DNA from: Primula veris
Lineage: Eukaryota; Streptophyta; Magnoliopsida; Ericales; Primulaceae
Assembly: GCA_963682055.1 (NCBI GenBank)
Contig: OY821749.1
Location: forward strand, 4,824,336 to 4,888,335
Direction of reading: 5' to 3'
DNA: 64,000 bases
The position numbers and the translations under genes are program-made. Shown here in pieces: positions 36,965-50,666 of this stretch. The stretch's first letter is position 1. The number at the start of each line of letters is the position of its first letter. The notes under the pieces are model-generated. The model was not told where the DNA came from and made no database searches. It saw only the letters and a list, made by a program, of their open reading frames with translations.

Positions 36965-37606
36965 CAGGGACAGAGTCAGAATTTCAATTGAGCGGGGACA
37001 CAATATGATGAATATTTATATTATATATGTTTTAGATATATATAACAAGCTTTTGCATATAATGTTCTAAACTCTAATAATTGATTAAGTACACTTAAGA
37101 ATTTTGTTTCACTTGTATTTTAATTATTTATGACCATATACTTTATTTTTAATAAAACTACAGGAGAAGTACTACTAATAGTTTTAGATTTGAATATTTA
37201 TGAAGATTTTTAAGAAACTATAAAATATTTTTAGAAAAAACTATTTCATTATAAAAATATAATAAAATCAGACAATATACACAATTTATATTTAATACAA
37301 CTATAAGAGAGACGTGTGTGCTAATGGTTTTCAATTTTAATATTTCTGGTGATTTTTAAGAATCTATAAAAGATTTTTAGAAAAAAATATTTCATAGTAA
37401 AAATGTAAAACAAAAAAAATGGTGAATTTCTCAAGGTGTGAGTGAGGCTCAACCCCACAACCTTTGGCCACACCAAAACTTTTAGTTCCACCATTTAACC
37501 ACTAACCTAGACCATTTGTTTGGTAAATATTACATATAAAATGGTATTTGTTCACATTTCAGTAGAGGCAACAGCCCCCACTAGGCGTACACTGTCTCCG
37601 TCCCTG
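36965..37606. mobile_element. 'cagggac.gag' TIR element
   Basis: 642 bp bounded by 'cagggacagagtcag' on the left and 'actgtctccgtccctg' on the right, an imperfect terminal inverted repeat seen in many dispersed plant elements. The interior is AT-rich with two diverged copies of 'gatttttaagaa.ctataaaa'. No transposase. I could not identify a convincing target-site duplication. Confidence 0.6.
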
Positions 37607-39762
37607 ACGATACACGTGTCTTATACAGAATGGTGTAGGGTACTACGTCCCCGTACTCCAAGAGGAGTAAATAATTTGTCCTATATTAGACATTTTAGTT
37701 TTTGCTATAAACATTTTTACAACATTTTATTTACAATATTATATGCTAATGGTACACTTACAAAAAAATTTTGTTAGATAAATTTATTTAAAATACAAAT
37801 GAAGACAATAAATTAATATATAGAGTTTGCTAAATTTAAAACAATTTTAACATATGACATTAACATGTAATGACATAACATGTGTTAACATACCCAATTT
37901 AGTTAAAAAAGCTATCATTTATTATAGTGTGATACTAAAAAAAATTAAAATGACTATTGAAGATGCTCTCATAAAGCAAGTGCAAACAAAATTCCTTCTC
38001 GGCACTCTAATTTTTTATTTTAGTTTAGTTTTTTGGACTTCTCGTACTAGGTGTCCACTTAACGAATACAATACCTTACAAAAATCATGTTTTTATGTTT
38101 CCCGTTTCTTATTATTCGGTTTATAAATTTTATTTTATTTTATAATTTTTTTCTGTTTTCTGTTTTCCGTTATTCGTTTATATTTCTCGTTTAGTTCGTT
38201 TTCGCTTCCCATACTGTCAACAATAATTGAGTCTTATTGTTGTACATACATTAATACATGGGTAAAACTAACAAGTGTCTGCAGACATTAGATAAGAAAG
38301 TTAATTAAGATAACTATTAAGAGTTGAGTTTTATGATTGTAAAAATAAATTTTTTTTTTAACAACTAGTATAATTATTTAATATTTATAATTATATATGA
38401 AAGTAATTTTTGAAAGTATATTTGGGGGGAATCTATGCAAATATGTAGTGAATAATTTGTTAAAGAAATGAATGTATCGATATTTAATTTATTTTATTTC
38501 CATATTTCAATTCTAAATCTTATAGATGATTTTTTTTTAATTTTATGTTAGTTTCAATTAATCTTCTATATTTTTATTTGGGTATTACTGTTTTGAAAAA
38601 GTAGTTTTTTCATTTTTATCAAATTAATATTTAATTTTCTGGTATGTTCAACTAGAGTTCCATGTTTTTATCTATTGTGTTCGAAAAATGGTTTTTAGTT
38701 TAATGAATCATAAAATATATCACTTATAAATAGTATTAGCATAAACTATTAATTGCTGGATTAAAAAATCAATTGGATTTTTACTAGGTATAAATAAGTA
38801 CATGGATTTAAGTTAGGTAAACCGTTAATATAATTTTCCTATGAGTTTGTTTCTATTTACCTGAATTAAAAAATTAAAATGAAATAAATTAGAATAAAAA
38901 CGAGTATGCGTACAATTTGAAGGATAACATGATATATTATCGACTAACTAAACAAAGGGGTGAAGTAAAATTTTATTTTGTTAGAGCAATCACATTAGTT
39001 CACTTATATAATCAATTTACATTGATAAAATTATTGTAAAATTGTATACGCATACATTACCTCAAATATATATGAACTCAGATATACCTCAAATATAAGA
39101 GATCAATATATTCAATTATAATTAAAATAATAATTTATCTCTCTTACTTTTTTCTTATTTTCTCTCATTTATTTGTACTTTTTACATATAAATTAATAAA
39201 ATAACAAAAATATGAGTTGTATAGTTGTAATAGAGAAATTGATAAAAAAAAGTTAATAATTTGTATAAACCGAAATTTTTTCTTATAAGTTGTAAAAGTT
39301 TACTTTTTTACTTTAAATATGAGAAAACGTCTAAATTATTTAATATGATTGCTCTAGTAAATTAATTTAGATTGAAAAAAATTGATATAAATATATTTAA
39401 ATATATTAATATTTAGTTATGTTAATAAATTTGATAATAAAACTGAAAAATATAAAAAGTTAAACGGTTATAAATATAAAACTTAGTATTGAAAAATGTG
39501 AGTAAACCGGTGGTTCTCTTGGTGATTTAGGGTCCAAACTCGCAAACAAACAAGTCAGTATACGAGTGAGTGATCCCTCTCTCGCTCTAAAACCCTGCCT
39601 ATACCATATCATCTCTCTCTCTCTTTTTCTCTGTATACCATCCATCACCATATACATATCAGCTGAAAAATTCAGTGATAAAATTTTAATAATTCTCTCC
39701 TCACATATCTCACAAAAAAAAAAACAAATTCCTGCAAATAAAAGTGCCAGTTTTGTGCGATC
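37607..39762. other. Intergenic DNA and upstream region of the CID gene
   Basis: AT-rich with no gene seen. A CT-rich tract at about 39611-39630 and (A)n run at 39714-39724 precede the CID start codon and probably mark its 5' leader. Confidence 0.5.
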
Positions 39763-42700
39763 ATGGCGGTGGTAGAGAACAACAACAATAACAACAATAA
39801 CAACAATAGCAATAAGAAAGAGAAGGTGACGGAGTCGGAGGAGAGAGAGAAAGATATGAGGGAATTGGAAGATATGTTATCGAAGTTGAATCCTATGGCG
39901 GAGGAGTTTGTACCGAGTTTCAGGACCACCTTTGATCATTATGGTTTTGTAGGGTACCCTAACAACAGCAACACCAACTTTACCTTTCTTATGAGTTTAC
40001 AACAACAACACCAGGCTAATAATAATGCCTTCTTTAATACTCGAATCATTCCTCCTCCTCCTCCTCCTAGGGTAATTATTTACACTACTAAATTGGAAAC
40101 TGATCATTTAGTACATAATTTGCGCTTAATTATCAATAACTCATTTTTAAAATCTCTTTTAAAACTTACCTACATGATGCTACTTTTTTCTACTCTTTAT
40201 TTTTAACTAAATGATTCTCCATTGTATATTAAGTTCGTTTTTATGTACTAATCAATGATTCTACATTGTATATTCTCTTTATCCGTACCCCGCCCGTCCC
40301 TAAATGTTTGTATCTTATTCTATTTTGTGTCGTCTCTAAAGATATTGTCTATTTTGGGAAATAACTTTATAAGTACTTACCTTTTTGCCCTTTTGACTTA
40401 ACAATAGAAAATTATTAAAGGGACAATAAACTAGGGACGGAGGGAGTAAAATCTAGAGTATTGCTATAGCCACTCGAAAATCTTACCCAAAAATTTTACC
40501 CGCTGATATGGCGGATTATGTGGACCAATTGTAATTTAAATAAAAATATGTTTTTAATATCAAAATAAAATTAATTGGTACACATAATCCGCCACATCAG
40601 CGGGTAAGGTTTTTGGGTGAGATTTTTGGGTAGCAATATCATTTCTCTAAAATTTATTGCATATCGTTTGCTTTTTATTCATTCCTACTCCCTTCCTATA
40701 TTTTAGTTTATGCTATGAAACTACTTGCAAAAAACCGGTATTTTAACTCCGAAAATGGAGGTAATTACAAAATCTTGAACTCAAACTATTTGATTAACTT
40801 TGAATAAGATTCCATTGTGGTAATTTAGATACGAGATTTTTACAAGTCAAAGTTGCATGGACGAGGCAGTATTACTTACTTAATACTTGTAAAGATGGAA
40901 AATTATTTTCGCATTATCTTTTTCATTTTTGATTTTTACAGCTAATATGTAAGTAATGGTAAATGGGAAATGCTAGGATGCAAAAACTGGCTTGTTTCAT
41001 CATCATCTTCATCAAATTAAGCCTTAACTCTAAGAATTTGGGATCCGCGTGAAGCCATATGAGAAATCACGCTTTTTAGCCAAATAAATAAATAAATTGC
41101 ACTACTTGATAAACAAACATGATGACTTGTTTAATTCCGCATAAATCCAGTTCACTCTACAATATTTTTTATCTGGAAAACAAACAAAACTTAGCTTTTA
41201 GAAAAGCTTACCAACAACAACGGAACAAGAGTTGATGTGATCTAATAATGACAATTTTTCTAGTATTGACCACCATTTTATGCACATTTTGTTATTATTT
41301 ATACTTTTTTCGTTTTCTAATTGATTACTATAAGTGATATTATGTATGTTCGTAATTAGTATTACTAGCAAGCTAGCAGTTTTTGAATTTGTCAGTTCTT
41401 TGTTGGTGTGCGTTTCTATCTCCAGAGTTTTAGTATCAATAATTTGATATGACTATTGTTTAACTATGATTTCAATGGAGACAAAACCAAGACAAGGAAG
41501 AAAAAGAATTGTAAGAGATGAAGAGATAAATACTACTATATTTTTAATTCTAAGTGATTGGCATTTTGGTTGTCCAGTTGATATGAGGACTGATGTTGTT
41601 TGTTAGTTTCGTAGTACTTCGATCATAGTTTTACCAACATAGTTCTACTATTTTTAAAAACTACCATTTGGAAGGCCTGAATATTTTGCAGAAAAAAAAT
41701 GAAAAAACTTTGTTGGAAATAGTAGTATAAGATTAAGCACACACTCTAGTGTTTCTTTTGTTACTAAGAAAGTGTACTCAAATATAGTCATTTGTTTTGC
41801 ATCACAGTAATGCTAGTTTTGAAGTTCTTTATAAGTTTACCAGAGTATATAAATATAATATTTGATAAGACTATCATGAAACTCGTGTTTTGCGTATCTG
41901 AATTTCTCCATTAACGATTCAATATTATTATAAGAAGTTGATACTGAATGTGTCCATATGCGGTAAATGATATGCCATAGTTTTAGATGGTTGGTGTTGA
42001 TTTCTCAGAACAATGGAGAGCTAAAAATGTAGTTCTGTTTGCTTACTTGTCATATCATTTTTTTGGTGTGTAAATATCTCAAGGATATGATTGGTTTAAA
42101 TGTTCGTTAAATTCTATTTTAGAAGAAGATGAACTTTAATCATGGTAAGGCTAGGACGAATTGCCGCACAGCTCGTACTAATATGGCGCAAAGAGAGGAT
42201 GTGATTAGGAGAACGATTTATGTCTCTGATATTGACCATCAGGTAAAGATTATTTGGGTTTTGAATAGCTACAATCTTGCTAGTAAAATTCGCATTTGTT
42301 CTATTTGGGTTTTGAATAGCTACAATATTGGTAGTAAACTTGGTGGTTGTTCTTTTTTCCTACTAAATATGGCAGGTTACAGAAGAACATCTTGCAGCTC
42401 TCTTTATTGGTTGTGGACAGGTAAGCTGATGGTGTCACACCATTACCTCTTACATGTCTACTCAATACCATGATCTTAGTTTTGTTTTTTATTTTCTTAA
42501 TTTATGGTCGAAGGTTGTTGACTGTCGTATTTGCGGTGACCCTAACTCTATCCTACGCTTTGCCTTCATCGAGTTCACTGATGAGGGTATGTTGCCGTAT
42601 CTTTTGTTCTATTTATAAAACATGTAGATGATTATAAAAAAGTGAAAGAATTTTGTTGGGTATACAATTGATTCTAGAGGGTGCAAGAAATGCTCTGAGT

Positions 42701-45700
42701 CTTGGTGGCACGATGCTTGGTTATTACCCAGTGAGGGTTTTGCCTTCTAAAACTGCCATTGCACCTGTTAATCCGGTGTTTTTGCCTCGGGTGAGATTTT
42801 TTTTACTCGTTTTGTACATGTTCCTAATGCACTAAAAAGAGGTTTACTGAGCATTTTTTGTTTATTTCTTTGATTTCTTTTTCGTATTCCTAGTCTGAAG
42901 ACGAGCGAGAGATGTGTGCAAAAACTATCTATTGCGCAAATATTGATAAGAAGGTATCTTTTTGAATTTCGTATGTGCTTCGTTTAATGCTTTGAGCTTT
43001 GAATGGATTAAATTTCAAGTAGTATATTTGGTTCTCTAATGCAGGTTACTCAAACAGACGTAAAACTCTTCTTTGAATCTACGTGTGGAGAGGTTTGTTG
43101 TTATTTATTACTTATGTGATTTCGTATTGGCGAGTCTGAGAGCATTTTATGCATTTCTCGTAATATTTACCAAAAGATATCTTCTTACAATAGGTTCACC
43201 GTTTGAGGTTGCTTGGAGATTATCATCATTTCACTCGTATTGCTTTCGTTGAGTTCGCAATGGTAAGTAGAAACAGCTATCTATTTTATTAGCTTTAGTT
43301 ATGTGAATGTGATGCAAAAAGTATGTTCGTTTTCAATATCCTTCGTCAATTTACCAAGGTGGTAGTTACTAAATTTCACCTCTCCTCTCATGCAGTGTAG
43401 TTATTGTGATCATTTGGTTGTAAAACTGTTTTGGTAATGCATATCAGTAAATTCTATCTCCATCCGTAATACTTTTGGAATAATCAACAAGGTAATAAAT
43501 TGTGCAAATGTAATCCACATTGGACTTTGCATTCTGGCCTGCTATATATCCTTGTTGCTGAAATTTTTGGTGTGTTCCTAATGTTCTTTTTGTTACTAGA
43601 AAATCGGTGCATAATTGGCAAATTGCAAATATTTAATGAAGTTATGTGTTCCTTAATGGTTTCACCTTCTACAAGTCATGCAAATATTGTTTGTTTACTC
43701 CATTTGGAGGTGGGATTGAACTACAGTAGAACCTCTCTATAGTAATACTCTATATAGGAACAAACTCCCTATATGAATAAAAATGTTCGGTCCCGGGCCA
43801 ATTCAAAATAAGAATAACCTTCATATTGTAATATTCCATGATTTTTTATGGTCCCGTCTTAACAAATTTGCCTCCATATAGGAATGTAAAATTATATATA
43901 TGTCGTTACATTAAACTTAAGACGATTTAAAGGTGAAAATCTATGCTATATTATACCTAGTATTTATACATGTAAAAAAAAGTTTTAGATAAACTTTTAG
44001 ATGACTTTCCACCTTTCTAAATACATGTACTTAATTTTCCAAATACATATGTACTTAGTTAAATTTTCTTAAATTCATGAATATGCTAGTTTCGTGACTT
44101 TCCAACAACTCTTTTGGATTTATGTGTTTGACTTGTTACATAGATACATATATTTGTCTCTTGAATATTTGTGTTAATTAGTTAAATTAGGTACACATGT
44201 ACCTTTTATTATGCAGAATATTTATTTAAGTATTTTTTTATATATCAACCTCTACTTATGAATAACCTCCTTATAAGAATATTTTCTCCCGGTCCCGAGT
44301 TTATTCATGTAGAGAGGTTTAGTGTACTAATAATGTGGGACCCATAAGTCATGTGTTTGATTGGTTAAAATGGAGTGGAGTTAGAATTAAACCATGGACA
44401 ACAAATGATGGAGATTGATGATAAGAACAACGCTGATTCGTGATTCACGTGTAATCCAAGATCAATCTCTATACAGATTTTTGGAATGAAACCTTGACCC
44501 GTTGCCTAAACGGAGGCAAGGACCTTGGTATAGTAAACGAAATGGAATAGAATGGAACCTCGACCCGTTGCTTATAACAAGCAAGAACCGTAGTAAAGTG
44601 AGGACGCCACAAACAGGGATGGGAAACTGTTTGATAAGTCAGATTTGAACGCCACGGACAAACCAATAAGTTCACAAGTTCTTAAAGAACCAAAGAGAAA
44701 TACTCTCACCTATATTAATTCAAAATAATCTGATTTCAAAGTAATTAGGATGCTTTTATTTATATGGCTTAAAGAGCAAATGGAAAGACATGTTTTTAAG
44801 TGCATGAAACTAAAATGAAGAGACACTTCCTAATATACTTGATCACGCAATCCTGAGTTCTTGTTCTCTTAATCTGAAAAGACATTTTCTAGTTCATGTA
44901 ACTTGCTTGAATTAATCCCACATTGCCTCTAAATTCGTTGTCTTGATGATGTTGACCAAACTCGGTTCATTAACATGATTATATTTGTTCTCATCCCCTT
45001 TTCTAACCTCATGAATCAGCCCACAAAATGACTCATCTATTAGCTTAGCTCGAGCTCTTGTGATTGGTCCATTTGAAACCTTAAGCGGGTCTTCTATCAA
45101 TTTGCTATCACTTGATGATTCTTCATCAATTGGGGTCTTTTCTAATACCTATGGAGGGTGGTATTATAATTCTAAGGTTTGTAGTACTCATTCTAATTTC
45201 TAAGACAATACTATCCCTGATCTTCAACACATGTGTGACCTATATCCATGTAACGGAAAACACACCACTTCAATAGATTTTATTTTTGGAACTTCAACAT
45301 TTGAGCATGTACTGCATCTACAATACACAGTAATTTAATTCTATTGTTAGTATTTGTTATAGAAATTGTTAAATGACTTATTTGTTTTGGGCAAGAGACC
45401 GTGAGTTGATTGTTTTGTATTAAATCAAAAACCTCAAAGTGGGTAAAGTTACAAAACTGTACAAAGAAGTACACTTGCACAAATGATGTAACCAAACACA
45501 GGATTGGATTAGTACTATGTATTAACAATGACACCATCTTTTAAAATACTAGCGTAATCCGGGGGGACTTCTAATCCCAGGATTGCTAGTGCTGCAACCA
45601 AACACGGAAGATCCACAGCTCCTTTCTTTTATAATTAAAATTCTATAATCATTTTATGCCCTACCTTGTGTGGAACTATAAGGTAGTCAGTTTCAGATCA

Positions 45701-46375
45701 CAGATGGAGGGACTTAAACTTTAGGTTAAAACTTGTGACATTGCAAGAGACGAAAACGGTGTAGATAGGAGGTTAAATCAGCATCTAGGGATAATTTAAT
45801 ATATTCGGTTTTCAGCGTTAAATTCACAAACATAACTGTCCAAAACAATTCACAAGCTTGTTAACTAACATGACATATCTTTCTAAATTATTTGATTTCT
45901 AGTTCACTGATGTCTACGAATTAGGAAAAATTAGTAGGGGTTTATTAACCAAAATTTGCACAGAATAAGTTTGTGTAATTCATTTGATATCAACTCTCAG
46001 TAAGGAAACAAACGACTTTTTCGTTCTTTACTTACTCTAGCAAAGATACCGCTACACTTAGAAAAATGCCTTTATATACAAATTGAGAATAAAAGTTGAG
46101 ATATGGTATAGAGATTCATATCGAACTTTTACTTTTTCTAGGCTGAGAGTGCAATAATGGCTTTGAACTGTAGCGGTGCTGTTCTGGGATCGCTTCCTAT
46201 AAGGTATGCCGTGTTCAATAATTGTAAATTGCAGTTATTTGAACTATTATTCACTTCTTAAAGCGTAGTTTTTGTATCTTTTACCTATTATTTTGTGGGA
46301 CATTATAAATACAGGGTCAGCCCGTCGAAGACTCCTGTACGTCCCCGTGCTCCACCTCGCCCATCAATGCACTGA
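39763..46375 (+). CDS. CID8-13-like: CID/PABP-interacting protein with PAM2 and two RRMs
   Basis: Ten exons: 39763-40071, 42123-42242, 42376-42420, 42514-42586, 42678-42790, 42894-42953, 43045-43092, 43194-43262, 46142-46203 and 46315-46375. All are GT-AG and in phase, giving 319 aa. Residues 6-15 are an Asn run. The PAM2 motif LSKLNPMAEEFVPSF (39-53) binds the MLLE domain of poly(A)-binding protein. A basic linker precedes RRM1 (RNP2 IYVSDI at 135, RNP1 RFAFIEF at 173) and RRM2 (RNP2 IYCANI at 232, RNP1 RIAFVEF at 271). The end, RVSPSKTPVRPRAP then PRPSMH, is typical of plant CID8-CID13 proteins. They are thought to act in mRNA metabolism with PABP. Introns 1 and 8 are long and carry transposon fragments. 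Confidence 0.94.
40288..40446. mobile_element. Stowaway-like MITE in CID intron 1
   Basis: 159 bp, 'ccccgcccgtccctaaatg' to 'ctagggacggagggag', flanked by TA on both sides. TIR type and TA duplication match the Stowaway group. Confidence 0.8.
40461..40636. mobile_element. Palindromic MITE (TTGCTA/TAGCAA ends)
   Basis: 176 bp. The arms (about 65-70 nt each) are nearly complementary, including 'acccgctgatatggcgg' against 'ccgccacatcagcgggt'. Flanking TA occurs on both sides (40459-40460 and 40637-40638). It lies 14 bp from the Stowaway-like copy. Confidence 0.85.
42251..42352. repeat. 51-bp tandem duplication in CID intron 2
   Basis: 'tatttgggttttgaatagct' starts at 42251 and again at 42302. 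The two 51-bp units differ at a few positions. It fills most of the intron between exons 2 and 3. Confidence 0.9.
43721..44327. mobile_element. 'cctctctata...ggtcccg' TIR element, copy 1
   Basis: About 607 bp in CID intron 8. Left end 'agtagaacctctctatag'; right end complementary to 'actaaacctctctacat'. Internal 'ggtcccg' motifs occur near both ends. A second copy, with an insertion, is at 57172-57990. No coding capacity. Confidence 0.75.
44328..46141 (+). other. Rest of CID intron 8
   Basis: Noncoding intron sequence continuing to the exon 9 acceptor. A short antisense frame near 45100-44912 matches no family I know. Confidence 0.6.
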
Positions 46376-47320
46376 GAACTCATCCTTACCCTCTGAACAC
46401 GGATGAGGGTGATTACAACTATCTACTCATATATATATGCATAGATACAAGGACATGTGAGGTACTTGTGGCAAGTTGAGTATAAATCTGTTGATCGGGT
46501 CTTTTGCCCAGTATCTGTCATCTAAGTAGGGTTGTTTCGAGTGTAGAGATAAATGCTTTGAGTTGAGTGAGTCACTGTCTCCTTTTCGTATATTAGAGGC
46601 TTTATCCCCAAAAGTCTGGTTCTGTCTTTTCTCCTAAATGTTTTCTGGAACTTTTTCACTTTGAGGAAACCAATTTTACTTTTTTCCGTGTATCCGAGAC
46701 TCCTTATCCCTTCTATTGTTTGCATGTCAGTAGTTCTAATTTCTTTATTCTAGACCGTTGAACGTTCTAGAGACACTATTGTCTACACATCGTGTTGGCC
46801 ATTGTTTAAGCAATTTTTAAGCCACATGTAGAACTAGTTGGCAAGGTTTTGATCCTTAAAAAAGTTATAAATTACTTAAAAGTTTTCCCTTTTCTTTTTA
46901 TAGGGGAACTGATTCAGTTAGAACACTGCAGATGTGTCTTTTTTTAAAATAAAATAAAAAATCGTTAATGGCAATTCTGCAGTTGGAGCTGGGAATGCTT
47001 CCTAAAACCAGAGGCTAGTCGATTGGTTCTGATTTATGATTTATGAAGAATATAAAATGAAGGGTTAGCTAGACACCAATTCGACCACCTTTTAAGTTCT
47101 CAACTTTCTTAGATCTTTTAACACCGTCTCTACCCTATTCACACCTCACTTGTATAATATTCTATACATGACACATTAATAAAAAGACTCGAGACACTTG
47201 AATAACTAAAAAAAATGCCTTTTAACATTAACGATTAAATGTAGGGGTTTTTAGCGTTTGACATTGTTTACAGTAGCTAGCAAAAAGCCAAGGAACCAAA
47301 AGCAATTAGATCGGATCATT
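46376..47320. other. 3' flank of the CID gene
   Basis: Presumed 3' UTR and flank. No other gene recognised. Confidence 0.5.
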
Positions 47321-48115
47321 TCTAAATTAATACTCGATAAATTAATAAACTTTCTAAAATAATAATTTTTTTCGGTCCCGACTTGGGTTAGTGTAAAAAA
47401 CCAACAATTTTGATAAATTAATAAGATAATAAATTTTCTGAAAATCGTTATATAAATATTGGTCCCGATAAAATTATAAATTAATAATTCTTCAAAATAA
47501 CAAATATTACTAGGATGACTTAATGAAGTATGATTTTATAGTCGTTTGTTTTTTCATAAAATTTAAATCTAATTGAACCTCATCTCTAATTTTTCTAATT
47601 GCATCCAAAATGTTTGATAGTTTTTTCGAACTGTATCAAAAACAATTATAGACGCGATAAATGTTTACTTTCGCGTGACTAGTTCCAAATGTGCGGTATT
47701 ATCTTCAACTATCATCTTCAACTTCATCATCTTTATTGTTACCAAATACAATATTCATAATTTATTTTAAGTTTTTGGCCTCTAAACATGTATCATGTTC
47801 ATCTGTTTAATCCAACAACTCACTGTCATCCGTTTTATTGAGATAACTGAGACCATTAATCATTTTTTAAGTTCATAAATATATTACTCAATAGTGGTTT
47901 CATGTGTTAATTGAAACTTTATTAATCGAATGAATTTTGCAGTGTCAAAAATAATTTGTTATCGTCGCTTGGTGAATATTAATCGTTCGATCAATAAAAC
48001 CTCTTTTAAATAATAATTATTAATTTATCGATTAATTAATACCTTTATAAATTAATAAACTTCTAAGGTCTTCCGATATTATTAATTTATAAATGTTTTA
48101 ACGTACATTCTCCCC
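47320..48115. mobile_element. 'gataaattaata...ggtcccg' element
   Basis: Contains 'ctcgataaattaataaact', 'cggtcccgact', a second 'ggtcccgataaaatt' and, near the right side, 'cctttataaattaataaact'. It resembles the 43.7-kb and 57.2-kb elements in style but differs in sequence. Boundaries are approximate and no open frame is seen. Confidence 0.5.
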
Positions 48116-48805
48116 AGAATAATTATGTCTTGTTTTATTGTGTCTTATTTTATTTTGAGGCACCAATCAATAATTATCCACTTTTCTGAAATACTAGTAA
48201 TTAATAGACGATGAAAGTAATCATATTTTTTTAAATACATGAAAAGTACAACGAGTGTGTGATTTGACTAAAAGTAGGGGATTTTGGTAATTCTTAATAC
48301 AACCCTCTTACTTTCTTAAAATTTATGCAATTTCAAAGGAGAACCATTTAGGAATGGAGAAAGTATTATTTGTTGCAAAACTAATAAACCTAATTTGTCT
48401 CTCGTCTCTGACTTTTTGTCATATTAAAACTCCGATGAGCTACAAAACAATACTCCAGAACTCCTACAACAATTTTCTTAGCATATACTAAGTAAATGTA
48501 TCCACACGTCATGTGTGCGATTTGATGTTATGGTACGAAAAAATAAAATAAAGAAATTTTATTTAGGGGTAATTGATAAAAGTTAATAGAATTTGAGAGT
48601 TTAAAATAAAAATAAATAGAATATGAGACAATAGGGTAATTTGTAATGACGCTTTTAAGTATTAAAAATATCATATTTACTTTAAAATAACAAAATCAGT
48701 ATGCATTCTCTAAGTACCATTCTATTATTAATGTTCCATTTGTTGCAAAGACGCTCTTAATTCAAAACTTCTGAAAATTCATATAGGACCACCACCATAA
48801 CTTGG

Positions 48806-48998
48806 CACTACAAAAAAATACTCAAATAGCGACGGGATTAGTGACGGTATTTTTTGTTACGAGCTTATTAACGACGGTTTTTGTGACAGTTTTGTGACAG
48901 TTTAGTCAATTTGCGACAGATTTGTGACAGCATTTTAAATTAGCGACAGACTTGTGACAGCTTTTGACTCTCACTAAATCAAATATTATTTTGTAGTG
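48806..48998. mobile_element. CACTA-type miniature element with TGG duplication
   Basis: 193 bp from 'cactacaaaaaaata' to 'attttgtagtg', with TGG on both sides (48803-48805 and 48999-49001). The interior has repeated subterminal motifs: 'tagcgac', 'gcgacaga' and 'ttgtgacag'. CACTAC ends, 3-bp duplication and subterminal repeats are diagnostic of the CACTA (En/Spm) group. Confidence 0.93.
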
Positions 48999-49001
48999 TG
49001 G

Positions 49002-49560
49002 GTGCCGACGACACCTGCCACCAAAAGTCTTTATCAGAGCCCTACGAGTCTCATGTTCGCTCTAAAGAGCCTTTGCGATAACTCTGAAATGATGGAAAAC
49101 TGCCAACAACTTTAAGGCCATGTGGAATTTCCTTGAAGAAACCATAGAGATGCTCTTGGAAAATGCCTAGTAGTTAAGGTGAACCTCCACTAGCTTTCAT
49201 GGACTTCTAAATGGCCTTCATGAGCTTTAGTAAGCCTTCAATAACTGCGACGAGCATCCAGAAGAACAACTCTAGCGTGCCTATGACAGTTCGGAAAATC
49301 TTAAAAATAAACTAAAGAATCTTTAAGAGAGAGAGGAGAGCATCAAAAAGCGGTTTGAGGACTCCAAAGAAGGTTGATAAAGTTACATCTGTGCTGTGGT
49401 GAAATATGGTCATCATGAATTTGAAGCTTGAATGGTGTTGGAGGCTGAATTCCTTAGAGCAACCACGCCAATCATCCTAAATTTCCATTCAATTTAACAC
49501 AATTTTAAATTTCAGAAGATAACCATTCAACTTTACACCATTTGAATCTCCTTATATTAA
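49002..49560. other. Unassigned, less AT-rich stretch
   Basis: This stretch has more balanced composition than its flanks and could be an old gene fragment. All six frames are broken and I recognise no protein family. Confidence 0.4.
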
Positions 49561-49599
49561 CACTCTATGCTAACTAAATAATATATAAATTAACAAAAC

Positions 49600-50460
49600 A
49601 TAATACTTTTGAAACTAAATTAACAAAAACATACCAAAAAATTTCTAATTAACAAAAACATACCCAAAAGTTCATATACTAATTTGTATATTTCATACCC
49701 TTATTCTAAAAGTCCATACCCTTATTTCAAAAGTTCATACAATGCAATACAGTTTTTTTGACAATCTAATGCAATATTTTTAACAATCTAATACAAAATT
49801 TTTGACAATATAATACAAATATTTTTGACAATCTAATACAATTTTTTTGACAATCTAATACAAGATTTTCGACAATCTAATACAAAAAAATTAACAACCT
49901 AATATAAAAAAACTGGCAAATTTAATACAATTTTTTTAACAAATTCAATACGGTTTTTTTGATAATCTAATAAACAATCTAATACTATTTTTTTTGGAAA
50001 ATTTTATTTAATTTATTTGAAAATATAATAGACAATCTAATCTAATACAATTTTTTTGATAATCTAATACAATTTATTTTTAAATCTAACAGACAATTTT
50101 ATACAATTTTTTTGACAATCTAATATAGTTTTTTTGACAATCTTGTACGATTTTTTTGACGGTTTTTTTGGCAATATAATACAAAAAAAGTTGGCAATGT
50201 AATACGATTTTTTTTGAAAATCTAATATAATTTTTTTGAAAATCTATTATAATTTTCTTGATAATATAATACATTTTTTTTTAATCTAATACAAAAAATT
50301 TCACAATCTAATACAACAAATTTGACACTTTTTTGATAAAATAATATAATTTTTTCTTATAGTCTAATACAACATTTTTGATAATTTAATACAAAATTTA
50401 GCAACCTATTACAATTTTTTTGACAATGTAATATAATTTGGTTGGACAGTATAATACAAA
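49600..50460. mobile_element. Tandem array 'gacaatctaatacaattttt' with 'aaaacatac' flank
   Basis: Starts with two copies of 'attaacaaaaacatacc' and a run of 'aaaagt.catac.ctta' units. It then becomes more than 25 imperfect units of about 18-22 bp built on 'ttttgacaatctaataca' (49750-50460). The opening part is the reverse complement of the 55.4-55.65 kb repeat in phrasing. Confidence 0.75.
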
Positions 50461-50664
50461 TGTTTGGACTGTTCGTATATTGCTACTTTAGTTAAAGATC
50501 AAATTGTAATTAATACATTTAGTTGAATTTCCCAAAACCAATCCTCATGTTTTAGCAAACCCAGTAGGACGTATCAATGGAAACGACTTGAGGACCAGAA
50601 TTCATATGACATGGTTGAAGACCAAAGTGTAATTACAAAACCAATCAGTTTATACAACTGTTGG

Positions 50665-50666
<2 letters not shown>

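Noticed and set aside
49010..49490. GC-richer stretch as a gene
   Set aside because: All frames are interrupted, and no domain is recognisable.
49750..50460. CRISPR-like array
   Set aside because: Units are contiguous, imperfect and lack unique spacers, in a plant nuclear genome; it is a minisatellite.
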